Below the pieces are notes generated by a model. That model had not been told where the DNA came from and searched no databases. It was given only the letters and a program-made list of their open reading frames with translations. A stretch of 33,655 nucleotides of DNA from Gemmatimonadota bacterium (GTDB lineage: Bacteria > Gemmatimonadota > Gemmatimonadetes > Gemmatimonadales > Gemmatimonadaceae). The stretch spans positions 1-33,655 of the forward strand of contig JANYKA010000006.1 of NCBI GenBank assembly GCA_025358315.1, in the 5' to 3' direction. Made by a program: the position numbers and the translations under genes. Of the stretch, positions 14,722-24,277 are shown in pieces (positions within the stretch are counted from its first letter, which is position 1; each line of letters opens with the position of its first letter).

Positions 14722-17619
14722 GTGCGCGATGACGCTCCGGCGCGACGCCAGTCGTCGCTCCTTCGGCTCAGCGCTGCCATTGCGTCGGCACAGACCGAAG
14801 AGGACGTCTGTCGCGCCGTCGTCGACGGCCTGCACGACGAGGCGCTGGGCTACGCGTTTCTCGGCGTGTTCCTCCTCGATCCCGCGACGGGCGACCGGTT
14901 ACTTCGCGCGGCCGTGGGTTGGGCCGATGTGCCGGCGGGGATGCGAGTCCCGGCCGGTACCGGCTTGAGCGCCCGCCCACTCGAAGATGGGCAAACACGC
15001 TACACACCGGACGTCAGCAAAGAACCGGCGTACATCCCCGGGCTGTTGACCGGATCCGAATTGGATGTGCCGCTCCGTGCGAGTGGCGATGTGTTCGGAG
15101 TGCTGGTGGTGGAGAGCCGTGAGCCCAATGCGTTCAGTCATCACGACATCGAAATCCTTACTGCGGCGGCACAGCAAGCGGGGATCGCGCTCGCCAGAAT
15201 TCGATTGCTCGACGAGATGCACCGTATGGTCGAGTCCGAACGCCGCCGAGCCGACGAGCGTGAGGCGCTGCTCGATACTATTTCGGATCTCTCCACGGAT
15301 CTTGAGTTGTCGCGCCTGCTCGAGGCCGTGCTGTCGCGCGCCGTCACCTTGCTCGGCGCCGCAGGCGGCGAACTGGCCACGTACGATGAAACGAAAGGCG
15401 ACCTTATTATCGCGGCAAATTACAACATGCGGGAAGATTCTCGCGGCACGCATCTGAAAGTTGGCGAAGGTGCGATGGGGTTGGTGGTGCGCACCGGGGA
15501 GCAGCTAATGATCCCCGACTATCAGAACTGGGCGGGGCGTGCGGCGCAGTACGCGCGCATCGACGCCCGCGCCGTGGTAGTCGCACCGCTGTTGATTGGT
15601 CGCCGCGCCGTCGGCGCGATAAATGTTTGGCACGAAGATCCGGCGCGGGCGTTCGGTGAAGCGGATCGCCGCCTATTGAATTTGTTCGGCCAGCAAGCGG
15701 CGATCGCATTGGAGAATGCCCGACTCTTTACGGCGGCCCGGCGTGAGCGACAGTACTTCGAAGTGCTCGTGGATAACAATCCGGTGGCGATTGTCGTTCT
15801 CGACACGGAGCATCGGATCATATCATGCAATCCGGCATTCGAATTGCTCTATGGGTACAAACAGGCAGAGGTGGTGGGACAGGATCTGGATCAACTGGTC
15901 ACCACCCCCGAAAGTCGGCACGAAGCGGTCTCATTCACGGTGCAGGCGTCAGAGAACCAGATGGTGCAGGGGTTCGGCAAGCGGCGCCGGAAGGACGGCT
16001 CCCTGGTCGACGTCGAGGTGCTCGCCGTGCCGGTGGTCGTCGACGGTGAACACGTCGGCATGATGGGTCTGTATCACGACGTGACTGAACTCTTAAGCGC
16101 GAGGAAAGTCGCCGAGGCGGCGAACTCGGCTAAAAGCCAGTTTCTCGCGAGCATGAGCCACGAATTGCGCACGCCATTGAACGCCATCATCGGATACTCC
16201 GAGATGTTGGAGGAGGAAGCCGCGGAGCGTGGGCTGTCCGACTCGGTCGCCGACCTGCAAAAAATCCGTTCGGCTGGCCGCCACCTGCTGTCCCTAATTA
16301 ATGATGTGCTCGATCTTTCAAAAATCGAAGCTGGCAAGATGGAGCTGCATTTAGAGACGTTCGATCTGCGGCCAGCGATCGAGGCGGTGGCTGCCACGGT
16401 GGCGCCATTAATCGAGAAGAACGGGAATCGCCTCGCGCTCGAATTGGCGGATGGGCTCGGTGCCATTCGGTCCGATGTGACCCGCGTGCGCCAGATTTTG
16501 CTCAATCTGCTTTCGAATGCCAGCAAGTTCACGGAAGGTGGAGTCATTACCGTGCGTGCCACACGCGACGGCGATTCGATTATCCTCGTTGTGCAGGATA
16601 CGGGCATTGGCATGACGCCCGAACAGCTCGGCCGGCTGTTCGTCGCATTCGCGCAGGCCGAGGCGTCGACGGCGAGCAAGTACGGTGGCACCGGCCTGGG
16701 GTTGGCGATTAGCCGGATGTTTTGCGAGATGTTAGGCGGCGCGATCACCGTGGCCAGCACGCCGGGGACGGGCACGGCGTTCACCGTCCGCCTCCCGGTC
16801 GAAGTCCGTGAAATCAGCGCCACGCCGACCATTGCAGCGGCGGCGACGACCAATGGTGCTGCGGGCACCGTGCTCGTGATCGATGATGATCCAAACTCCC
16901 GCCAGCTCGTGGCGCGAATGCTCATTAAGGATGGATTCCGTGTCATCGAGGCGGCGGGTGGGGAAGAAGGCCTTGCCCTTGCTCGTGCGGAGCGGCCCGA
17001 TGTGATTACGCTCGATGTGCTCATGCCGGTGCTCGATGGTTGGGGTGTGCTCACCGCACTCAAAGGCGACAAGGATCTCGCGTCAATTCCCGTGGTGATG
17101 TTGACCATCACCGACGAAAAAAATCTCGGGTTCTCGCTTGGCGCGTCGGAATACCTGACAAAACCGATTGACCGCGCCCAGCTGAGTGAAGTGCTCAAAC
17201 GCTATCGGCGCACGCCGGGCGGGAAAGTGCTGATCGTCGAAGACGATGCCCCGACGCGTGCCGTGCTCCGTCGCTCGCTGGAGAAAGCAGGGTGGAGTGT
17301 GAGTGAGGCCGAGAACGGACGGATAGGCTTGGAGAAACTCGACACGGAAGAGCCGTCGCTCGTACTGCTGGATCTGATGATGCCCGAAGTAGACGGATTT
17401 GCGTTTCTTGACGGCGTACGCTCGCGCACTTTTAAAGAGGCGCCGTCGGTGGTGGTCATTACGGCGAAGACACTGACGGAATCCGATCGGCAGCGACTGA
17501 GTGGCGGAGTCCGTGAGGTGATTCAAAAAGGCTCCCAAGACATCGATGGTCTGCTCGGCGATGTGCGACAGCGCGTGGCAGCCTACGCGCGACGGTCACG
17601 CACGGCCGATCATCAATGA
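14722..17619 (+). CDS. Soluble hybrid histidine kinase, GAF-GAF-PAS-DHp-CA-REC-REC
   Basis: A 965-aa sensor kinase without a transmembrane segment. Order: GAF about 15-165, GAF about 190-338, PAS about 345-455 (VDNNPVAIVVLDTEH, CNPAFELLYGYK), DHp with phospho-accepting H480 in SHELRTP, CA with N599, D626 (DTGIGM) and [10 protein letters not shown], receiver 1 with D765 (LDVLMP), receiver 2 with D884 (LDLMMP). All catalytic boxes are intact, so it should autophosphorylate in response to a cytoplasmic cue. The GAF ligands are unknown. Receiver 2 has QKG instead of the usual K-P turn after the last strand, as in many tandem-receiver hybrids. The GTG start is chosen because an in-frame TAG lies upstream at 14611 and because the two paralogues start at a similar distance from the LLRLS motif, but it lacks a clear ribosome-binding site. 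The stop overlaps the next start by ATGA. Confidence 0.93.
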   Translation: MRDDAPARRQSSLLRLSAAIASAQTEEDVCRAVVDGLHDEALGYAFLGVFLLDPATGDRLLRAAVGWADVPAGMRVPAGTGLSARPLEDGQTRYTPDVSKEPAYIPGLLTGSELDVPLRASGDVFGVLVVESREPNAFSHHDIEILTAAAQQAGIALARIRLLDEMHRMVESERRRADEREALLDTISDLSTDLELSRLLEAVLSRAVTLLGAAGGELATYDETKGDLIIAANYNMREDSRGTHLKVGEGAMGLVVRTGEQLMIPDYQNWAGRAAQYARIDARAVVVAPLLIGRRAVGAINVWHEDPARAFGEADRRLLNLFGQQAAIALENARLFTAARRERQYFEVLVDNNPVAIVVLDTEHRIISCNPAFELLYGYKQAEVVGQDLDQLVTTPESRHEAVSFTVQASENQMVQGFGKRRRKDGSLVDVEVLAVPVVVDGEHVGMMGLYHDVTELLSARKVAEAANSAKSQFLASMSHELRTPLNAIIGYSEMLEEEAAERGLSDSVADLQKIRSAGRHLLSLINDVLDLSKIEAGKMELHLETFDLRPAIEAVAATVAPLIEKNGNRLALELADGLGAIRSDVTRVRQILLNLLSNASKFTEGGVITVRATRDGDSIILVVQDTGIGMTPEQLGRLFVAFAQAEASTASKYGGTGLGLAISRMFCEMLGGAITVASTPGTGTAFTVRLPVEVREISATPTIAAAATTNGAAGTVLVIDDDPNSRQLVARMLIKDGFRVIEAAGGEEGLALARAERPDVITLDVLMPVLDGWGVLTALKGDKDLASIPVVMLTITDEKNLGFSLGASEYLTKPIDRAQLSEVLKRYRRTPGGKVLIVEDDAPTRAVLRRSLEKAGWSVSEAENGRIGLEKLDTEEPSLVLLDLMMPEVDGFAFLDGVRSRTFKEAPSVVVITAKTLTESDRQRLSGGVREVIQKGSQDIDGLLGDVRQRVAAYARRSRTADHQ

Positions 17620-20600
17620 CGCCGGAGAATCCCACGGTGGGTGCGCCCAAGCCGAGCCAAACTGCAGGTGGTCATCGGGAGGCCGCCCTTCTGCGCCTCA
17701 GTACCGGCATCGCCATCGCAGAATCAGAAGGCGATATCTGTCACGCGGTCAGCGAAGGCCTGCTCGACGCGTCGCTCGGTTTTGATTACATCGCGGTGCT
17801 ATTGGTCGATGCAGCGACGGGCGATCGTGTCGTGGTGTCGAGCCGGGGCTCAGGAGAATCCACGGCCGGTCTCCACGTACGGCCTGGGGAAGGGTTGAGC
17901 GAACTGCCGCTCCTTGATGGACGGCTACACTACACGCCGCAAGCAACGCAGGACACACGATACTTGCCGACTCGCAATTCAGGGTCGGAGGTCGACGTGC
18001 CACTGTTGATCAACAAGAAACTCGTCGGCGTGCTGGTGGTGGAGAGCAATCGTCCGCATGCCTTCGGCACCGCGGACTTCGAAGTCCTGCGTGCCGCCGC
18101 GAACCAGGCGGGCATCGCACTCGGCCGCGCGCGACTCCTCGCCGCCGAACGGCGACGTGCCGATGAGCAGGAGGCGTTGCGCGCCACGATTGCCGATCTC
18201 TCTGCCCGGCTTGAGTTGCCGGATCTATTGCAAGCAGTCTTGGAGCGTGCCGTGCAACTCCTGCATGTGAGTCATGGGGAGCTGGCGATTTTTGATGCGG
18301 AACGTGACGAACTGGAGATTGTCGCCAGCTATAATGTGGGCAAACAGAAAACCACCGGCACCCGGATGCGCGTTGGCGAGGGCGCGATGGGCCATGTCGC
18401 GCTGACGCGGGAGCCATTCATTATTCCGGACTATCAGGCGTGGGCGGCACGATCGGAACAATATGCGCGTGCTGAGTTCCACGGTGTGATGGTGGCGCCC
18501 CTCATGATGCAACGGCAGTTGGTGGGTGCCATCGCCTTCATGGATCGTGATCCGGCACGGACCTTTGGTGCGGAAGATCTCCGTCTCATCGATCTCTTCG
18601 CGCCTCATGCGTCCGTTGCGATCGAGAACGCCCGACTCTTCACCGAGGAGCGTCGCCGCGCCGATGAGCAACGCGCCCTGCTCGACACGATGAAAGATCT
18701 CGTTGGAGAGCTGGAGCTATCGAAGGTGCTTGAGCGGGTACTGGAGCGTGCCGTCGCGCTGTTGCACGTGACGGGGGGTGAACTTGCCACGTATGACGCT
18801 GTCGCCGGCGATCTCGTTATTGTGGCCAGCCAGAGTATGGGCACGAATGCGGTGGGCACGCGGATCGCGCTTGGTGAAGGTGCGGTCGGTCGCGTTGCCC
18901 AGACGCTGGAGTCGCTCATCATTCCCCGATACCAGGAGTGGGCGGGCCGGTCGGCGCAATACACGCAGAGCACGGTGCAGTCGGTGATGTGCACGCCGTT
19001 GATCATCGGGTCGCGATTGGTCGGGGCGCTCGCCAGCGTGCACTCCGATCCCAGTCGCGTATTCGGCGAGCGGGACCTGCGCCTGCTCGAACTCTTCGCA
19101 CCAGAAGCGGCAATCGCCATTGAGAACGCGCGTCTGTTCACACAGGCAGAACATCAAAAGCAATATTTTGGCGCGCTGGTGGCGAACAGCCCGGTCGCGA
19201 TCGTCACGCTCGATACCAAGCACATGGTCGTCTCCTGCAACCCGGCATTCCTGACGTTGTATGGATACACCGAGGCCGAAGTACTTGGGCAACATCTCGA
19301 TGACCTCATTACCACACCGGAAGCACGGTCGCAGGCGGCCCAATATACCGAGCAGGCGTTGGCGCACGAGACGGTGCGGGTGATCACCCAGCGAAGCCGG
19401 AAAGACGGTACGATCGTCGACGTCGAAGTGCTTGGCGTTCCCGTGGTCGTCAATGGCACGCTCGTCGGGATGATGGGGCTGTACCACGACATCACCGCCA
19501 TGCTGCAGGCGCGGCGTGAAGCCGAAACGGCCAACTCCGCGAAAAGCCAGTTTCTCGCGAGTATGAGCCACGAACTCCGCACGCCGCTCAACGCGATTAT
19601 CGGATACAGCGAAATGATCGAGGAAGAGGCGACGGAACAAGGGCACGACCGGTATGTCCCCGACCTCCAGAAAGTGCGGTCCGCGGGCCGCCATTTGCTG
19701 GCCTTGATCAACGACGTGCTCGATCTTTCGAAAATCGAAGCGGGCAAGATGGAGTTGCATCTTGAGACCTTTGACGTGCGGCAAGCTGTCGAGGCCGTCG
19801 CGTCAACCGTCACGCCGCTCACGGAGAAGAACGGCAACACGCTGCAACTTGAGTTCGGCGGCAATCTCGGTGCGATGCGAGCCGACCTCACTCGCGTGCG
19901 GCAGGTACTCCTGAACCTGTTGTCCAACGCGAGCAAGTTTACCGAGCGCGGGACGATTACGCTGCAAGCGAGTCGCGACGGCCATCACATCGTATTTACA
20001 GTGGCGGACAGCGGCATCGGCATGACACCCGAACAGATTGGCCGGCTGTTTCAAGCTTTCTCGCAAGCCGAGGCGTCGACGTCAAGTAAATACGGTGGCA
20101 CCGGCCTTGGGCTGGCGATCAGCAAATTGTTTTGCGAGATGATGGGCGGCGCAATCACGGTGGCGAGCACTCCGGGGCGCGGGACGGAATTCACCGTGCG
20201 AATTCCCGTCGAGGTCCGTGATCCTCTTGAGTCCGTCGCCACTGGCGAGCCGGTCGCTGCCAAGTCGGTTTCCGCTATCGTCGGCACCGTGCTGGTGATT
20301 GATGATGACCCCGCCGCGCGCGCGATCACGCGCCGGTTGTTGGAACGTGAGGGCTACGGCGTTATTGAGGCGGCCGACGGTGAAACCGGTCTCCGTCTCG
20401 CCAAGGAGCATCATCCCGATCTCATCACTCTCGACATTTTGATGCCGGGGATGGATGGCTGGGCAGTATTGAGCGCTCTCAAGGCCGATCCAAAGTTGGC
20501 AGGGACACCGGTGATTCTTCAAACCATTATGGAAGACCGCAACCTCGGCTTCTCGTTTGGCGCCGCGGAGTATCTCACAAAGCCGATTGATCGCAAACAG

Positions 20601-21011
20601 TTGGCTGCGCTGGTGAAGCATTATGTGCCGACCGCGTCCACCGGGCCGGTACTCGTCGTCGAGGACGATGCCCCGACGCGGGCGCTCCTTGGGCGCGCGC
20701 TCACGAAGGCCGGATGGACAGTTGCCGACGCGGAGAATGGACGCGTTGGGCTCGAATGGATCGCCGACACGCGACCCGCTCTCGTACTCCTCGACTTGAT
20801 GATGCCCGAAATGGACGGATTCGAATTCCTCGACGCACTGCGGCGCGACGAGTCACGGCGGGACATTCCGGTCGTCGTCATCACCGCCAAGACGCTGACC
20901 GATGCCGATCGGCGTCGCCTGAACGGCGGCGTGGAACGGGTGGTGCAAAAACGCACGCTCGATACCGACGCGCTACTCGCTGAAGTGCGGGCGCTGGTGC
21001 CGGCCCGATGA
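17616..21011 (+). CDS. Soluble hybrid histidine kinase, GAF-GAF-GAF-PAS-DHp-CA-REC-REC
   Basis: An 1131-aa paralogue of the flanking kinases with one more GAF domain: GAF1 about 20-170, GAF2 about 190-340, GAF3 about 357-507, PAS about 515-628, DHp with H652 (SHELRTP), CA with NASKFTE, DSGIGM and [10 protein letters not shown], receiver 1 with D940, receiver 2 with D1060. GAF2 and GAF3 resemble each other and repeat with a period of 167 residues. It has no membrane segment. Start ATG 17616 lies inside the preceding stop (ATGA), and its own stop overlaps the next gene in the same way, so the three kinases are translationally coupled. The second receiver ends in QKR in place of K-P. The sensed signal is unknown. 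The paralogy suggests parallel inputs into one downstream pathway. Confidence 0.93.
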   Translation: MTPENPTVGAPKPSQTAGGHREAALLRLSTGIAIAESEGDICHAVSEGLLDASLGFDYIAVLLVDAATGDRVVVSSRGSGESTAGLHVRPGEGLSELPLLDGRLHYTPQATQDTRYLPTRNSGSEVDVPLLINKKLVGVLVVESNRPHAFGTADFEVLRAAANQAGIALGRARLLAAERRRADEQEALRATIADLSARLELPDLLQAVLERAVQLLHVSHGELAIFDAERDELEIVASYNVGKQKTTGTRMRVGEGAMGHVALTREPFIIPDYQAWAARSEQYARAEFHGVMVAPLMMQRQLVGAIAFMDRDPARTFGAEDLRLIDLFAPHASVAIENARLFTEERRRADEQRALLDTMKDLVGELELSKVLERVLERAVALLHVTGGELATYDAVAGDLVIVASQSMGTNAVGTRIALGEGAVGRVAQTLESLIIPRYQEWAGRSAQYTQSTVQSVMCTPLIIGSRLVGALASVHSDPSRVFGERDLRLLELFAPEAAIAIENARLFTQAEHQKQYFGALVANSPVAIVTLDTKHMVVSCNPAFLTLYGYTEAEVLGQHLDDLITTPEARSQAAQYTEQALAHETVRVITQRSRKDGTIVDVEVLGVPVVVNGTLVGMMGLYHDITAMLQARREAETANSAKSQFLASMSHELRTPLNAIIGYSEMIEEEATEQGHDRYVPDLQKVRSAGRHLLALINDVLDLSKIEAGKMELHLETFDVRQAVEAVASTVTPLTEKNGNTLQLEFGGNLGAMRADLTRVRQVLLNLLSNASKFTERGTITLQASRDGHHIVFTVADSGIGMTPEQIGRLFQAFSQAEASTSSKYGGTGLGLAISKLFCEMMGGAITVASTPGRGTEFTVRIPVEVRDPLESVATGEPVAAKSVSAIVGTVLVIDDDPAARAITRRLLEREGYGVIEAADGETGLRLAKEHHPDLITLDILMPGMDGWAVLSALKADPKLAGTPVILQTIMEDRNLGFSFGAAEYLTKPIDRKQLAALVKHYVPTASTGPVLVVEDDAPTRALLGRALTKAGWTVADAENGRVGLEWIADTRPALVLLDLMMPEMDGFEFLDALRRDESRRDIPVVVITAKTLTDADRRRLNGGVERVVQKRTLDTDALLAEVRALVPAR
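18150..19151 (+). repeat. Two 501-bp units encoding duplicated GAF domains in the second kinase
   Basis: The linker RRRADEQ and the GAF behind it occur at 18150-18650 and again at 18651-19151. Matching segments include [19 protein letters not shown] against [19 protein letters not shown], and [17 protein letters not shown] against [17 protein letters not shown]. The copies are diverged, so the duplication is old, but the period is exactly 167 codons. Confidence 0.75.
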
Positions 21012-23896
21012 CCCGCGACCCCAACGGCCACGACGCCCGGCGCCAGGTCGCACTGCTACGACTATCCGCCGAGATCGCCGCCGCGCCAGACGAAGAAGAA
21101 ATCTGCCGGGCCGTCGTCAATGGCCTTCGCGACCCCGCGCTCGGCTATGATTTCCTTGGCATCTTTTTGCTCGACGATGCCACGGGCGACCGCGTCCTTC
21201 ATGCGAGCGTGGGCTGGCCCGACGCTCCCAAGGGATGGCGGGTGCATCCGGGGCAGGGGCTGAGCGAGCGTCCCCTGCACAACGGCAAGTTGCATTACAC
21301 GCCTGACGTGACGCGCGAAGCCGGCTACTTGCCGAGCCTGAACAGCGGATCGGAAGTTGATGTGCCGTTGCAAACCGGCAGTCAGGTGTTTGGCGTCCTC
21401 GTGGTTGAGAGCACCAAGCCTGACGCCTTCGACGCGAACGACCTGGAAATTCTGACGGCCTCTGCGACCCAGGCGAGTATTGCGATTGGACGCGCCCGTT
21501 CGCTTGCCGCGGAGCGCCGCCGCGCCGACGAACAGCAGGCGTTGCTCGACACGCTCGCTGATCTGTCCGGCGAACTCGAATTGAGCAAGTTGCTCCAGGC
21601 CGTGCTGCGCCGTGCGACCACCCTACTCGGCGTGAGTGGCGGTGAACTCGCGATTTACGATGAGGTGCACAAAGAACTCGAAATTGTCGCGAGCTTGGAT
21701 ATTGGCGTGGACTCGACCGGGGCTCGTCTCGCGCTCGGTGAAGGGGCGATGGGGCACGTGGCAGTCACGCACGAGCCGATCTGCATTCCGGAATACCAGG
21801 AGTGGCTTGGCCGCTCCGGAAAGTATTCCGATGTGGAAGTGCATTCAGTGATGGCCGCACCGCTGCTGATCGGGAATCGGCTTGTGGGCGCATTCGCCTG
21901 CGTGCACGATGATCCGGCCCGCAAGTTCGGGCCTGATGATCTGCGCCTGCTGAATCTGTTCGCGCCGCAGGCTGCCGTAGCGATCGAGAATGCCCGCCTC
22001 TATACCGCAGCCCAACGGCAGAAACAGTATTTCGAAGACTTGGTGCTCAATAATCCGGTGGCGATCGTCACATTGGACAACGAGCACAATATTGTTTCGT
22101 GCAATCCGGCGTTCGAGCAACTCTATGGCTATACGCAGGTCGAAGTCATCGGCCGCAATCTCGACGAGTTAATTTCTACCGCCACATCGCACTCCGAAGC
22201 CGTCGCGATTACCCAGCACGTGCTTCGGGATGGTGCGGTACGGAGTATCGGCCAACGTCGCCGCAAGGACGGCACACTGGTGGACGTTGAGGTGCTCGGC
22301 GTCCCGGTGCTCGTCGAAGGAAAACTCGTCGGGCTGATGGGCTTGTATCACGACATCAGCGAGTTGTCGCAGGCCCGGCTTGCCGCAGAAGAAGCGAACA
22401 ACGCCAAGAGTCAGTTCCTGGCGAACATGAGCCACGAATTGCGCACGCCGCTCAACGCCATTATCGGCTACAGTGAAATGCTGGCCGAAGAAGTGGCCGA
22501 TATCGGTCACGACGAACTCGCTCCTGACCTCGGGAAAATCCGGTCGGCGGGGCGGCATTTGCTGGCGTTGATTAATGACATACTCGACCTCTCCAAGATT
22601 GAGGCAGGGAAGACCGACCTCTATGTCGAAGAGTTTGATGTTGCCGTGATGTTGGACGACGTGTCGACGACGATTCGACCGTTGGTGGAAAAGAATTCGA
22701 ACACGCTGGTCGTGCGATCTGTCGGGCAAGGCACCATGCGCGCCGATCTGACGAAAGTGCGGCAGATGCTGCTCAATCTTCTGTCCAACGCGTGCAAGTT
22801 CACCGAGCACGGCACCATCACATTGGAAGTGGAGCGGGTCGCGACACCGTCATCGGGCCCGGATGAACTGTACTTCCGCGTGATCGACTCAGGCATCGGA
22901 ATGACGTCCGAACAAATGGGTCGGCTGTTTGAGGCGTTTTCGCAGGCCGAAACGTCCACGAGTAAGAAGTACGGCGGTACGGGGTTAGGTCTTGCAATCA
23001 CACGCCGATTCGCTCAGATGATGGGCGGCGATGTGACGGTGACGAGCGTGCCCGGCCACGGATCAACGTTCATCGTGCGACTTCCGGCTGAGCCACCGGA
23101 AATTGAAGCGCGTCCGCCGAGCGAGGCGCCGGGTTCCGGCCGTGCAGGGACCGTGCTCGTGATCGACGACAACGCCCAAGCGCGCGAACTGGTGCGGCGA
23201 TTCCTCGCCGACGAAGGGTTTCGCGTGATCGAAGCCGCCGACGGAGTCGCGGGGCTCGCGTTGGCACAACGCGATCGTCCGGACGCAATCACGCTCGACG
23301 TGCTCATGCCGGGCATGGATGGATGGGCGGTACTCGCGGCGCTCAAGGCCGATCCGGCGCTCGCCGATGTTCCCGTGATCATGCTGACCATGCTCGACGA
23401 CCGGAGTTTGGGCTTTGCACTTGGCGCGACGGAATATCTGACGAAGCCGGTGGATCGCGATCGGTTGCGGGCACTGCTTGCGCGTTACAGCCGGAATGGT
23501 GGGCGCGACGTACTGGTGGTTGAGGACGACCCGTCCACACGGGCGCTGCTCCGGCGGCAGTTGGAGGCGGACGGATGGACGGTGGCAGAAGCCGAGAATG
23601 GGCGCGCCGGCTTGGACGCCGTGAGTCGACATAAGCCGTCAATTATTTTGTTGGACCTGATGATGCCGGTTATGGATGGTTGTCAGTTTGCGACGGAACT
23701 TCGTCGGCATGAGGCGTGGCGTGACATTCCGGTGGTGGTCATCACGGCGAAAGATCTTACGCCCGAGGAGCGACGTGCCCTCAATGGAGATGTGCAGGGC
23801 GTGTTGCAGAAAGGAGCTCTTACGGCGGACGAGCTGTTGCGCTCGATCCGCGATCTGGTCAAGGCCAATGGTGTCGAACCCGAAGGAGGGAAGTAG
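21008..23896 (+). CDS. Soluble hybrid histidine kinase, GAF-GAF-PAS-DHp-CA-REC-REC (third paralogue)
   Basis: A 962-aa protein with the architecture of the first kinase: GAF about 10-160, GAF about 180-330, PAS about 338-450, DHp with H476 (SHELRTP), CA with NACKFTE, DSGIGM and [10 protein letters not shown], receiver 1 with D764 (LDVLMP), receiver 2 with D883 (LDLMMP). It is soluble. All kinase boxes are present. The first GAF shares the SGSEVDVPL motif with its paralogues, which points to a common ancestral ligand pocket or fold element. The sequence between DHp and CA is the most diverged of the three. Its ATG overlaps the upstream TGA (ATGA). It ends three bases before the stand-alone receiver gene and supplies that gene's ribosome-binding site (GGAGGG) from its last codons. 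Confidence 0.93.
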   Translation: MTRDPNGHDARRQVALLRLSAEIAAAPDEEEICRAVVNGLRDPALGYDFLGIFLLDDATGDRVLHASVGWPDAPKGWRVHPGQGLSERPLHNGKLHYTPDVTREAGYLPSLNSGSEVDVPLQTGSQVFGVLVVESTKPDAFDANDLEILTASATQASIAIGRARSLAAERRRADEQQALLDTLADLSGELELSKLLQAVLRRATTLLGVSGGELAIYDEVHKELEIVASLDIGVDSTGARLALGEGAMGHVAVTHEPICIPEYQEWLGRSGKYSDVEVHSVMAAPLLIGNRLVGAFACVHDDPARKFGPDDLRLLNLFAPQAAVAIENARLYTAAQRQKQYFEDLVLNNPVAIVTLDNEHNIVSCNPAFEQLYGYTQVEVIGRNLDELISTATSHSEAVAITQHVLRDGAVRSIGQRRRKDGTLVDVEVLGVPVLVEGKLVGLMGLYHDISELSQARLAAEEANNAKSQFLANMSHELRTPLNAIIGYSEMLAEEVADIGHDELAPDLGKIRSAGRHLLALINDILDLSKIEAGKTDLYVEEFDVAVMLDDVSTTIRPLVEKNSNTLVVRSVGQGTMRADLTKVRQMLLNLLSNACKFTEHGTITLEVERVATPSSGPDELYFRVIDSGIGMTSEQMGRLFEAFSQAETSTSKKYGGTGLGLAITRRFAQMMGGDVTVTSVPGHGSTFIVRLPAEPPEIEARPPSEAPGSGRAGTVLVIDDNAQARELVRRFLADEGFRVIEAADGVAGLALAQRDRPDAITLDVLMPGMDGWAVLAALKADPALADVPVIMLTMLDDRSLGFALGATEYLTKPVDRDRLRALLARYSRNGGRDVLVVEDDPSTRALLRRQLEADGWTVAEAENGRAGLDAVSRHKPSIILLDLMMPVMDGCQFATELRRHEAWRDIPVVVITAKDLTPEERRALNGDVQGVLQKGALTADELLRSIRDLVKANGVEPEGGK

Positions 23897-23899
23897 GAC

Positions 23900-24277
23900 A
23901 TGCCGAAAATTCTACTGGTCGAAGACAACGAAATGAACCGCGACATGTTGTCGCGTCGACTCCAGCGAAAGGGATTCGAGATCGCATTGGCCGTTGATGG
24001 TCCGGAGGGAGTAGCGATGGCGCTGGCCGGCGGGTTTGACCTGATCCTGATGGACATGAGTCTCCCGGAAATCGACGGATGGGAAGCCACGCGACGCGTG
24101 CGCGAGGCGGAAACCGGTACGGGGAGACACGTGCCGATCATCGCGTTGACGGCGCACGCGATGTCGGGCGACCGCGAGAAAGCGATGGCCGCCGGATGCG
24201 ACGACTACGATACTAAACCGGTGGAGCTCGATCGTTTACTGGGCAAGATGGCCGCCCTGTTGGGCACGGTGGAATGA
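23900..24277 (+). CDS. Stand-alone response regulator receiver (DivK/CheY-like)
   Basis: A 125-aa single REC domain with nothing attached: acidic pocket E8/D9 (LLVEDNEMNR), phospho-accepting D52 (LMDMSLPEIDG), conserved threonine in IIALTAHAM, and lysine in DTKPVEL. The DNEMNRDML start and AAGCDDYDTKPV end are typical of DivK-like shuttles that receive phosphate from hybrid kinases. Without an output domain it must act through protein contact or as a phosphate carrier or sink. A strong GGAGGG lies 11-16 bases upstream, within the end of the third kinase. The stop overlaps the start of the Ser/Thr kinase fusion (ATGA at 24274-24277), so these two proteins are made together, and a direct interaction is the simplest hypothesis. 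Confidence 0.93.
   Translation: MPKILLVEDNEMNRDMLSRRLQRKGFEIALAVDGPEGVAMALAGGFDLILMDMSLPEIDGWEATRRVREAETGTGRHVPIIALTAHAMSGDREKAMAAGCDDYDTKPVELDRLLGKMAALLGTVE

Noticed and set aside
16074-17198. 374-codon serine-rich open frame on the minus strand
   Set aside because: Antisense to kinase and receiver domains of the first hybrid kinase; similar shadow frames recur at the same place in the paralogues.
18717-19784. 355-codon open frame on the minus strand
   Set aside because: Antisense to the second hybrid kinase and rich in His/Arg/Asp as expected from a complementary frame.
14722-23896. Repeated DNA among the three kinases as a mobile or CRISPR-like array
   Set aside because: The similarity follows protein domains, is diverged at synonymous sites and has no terminal repeats or transposase, so it reflects gene duplication.
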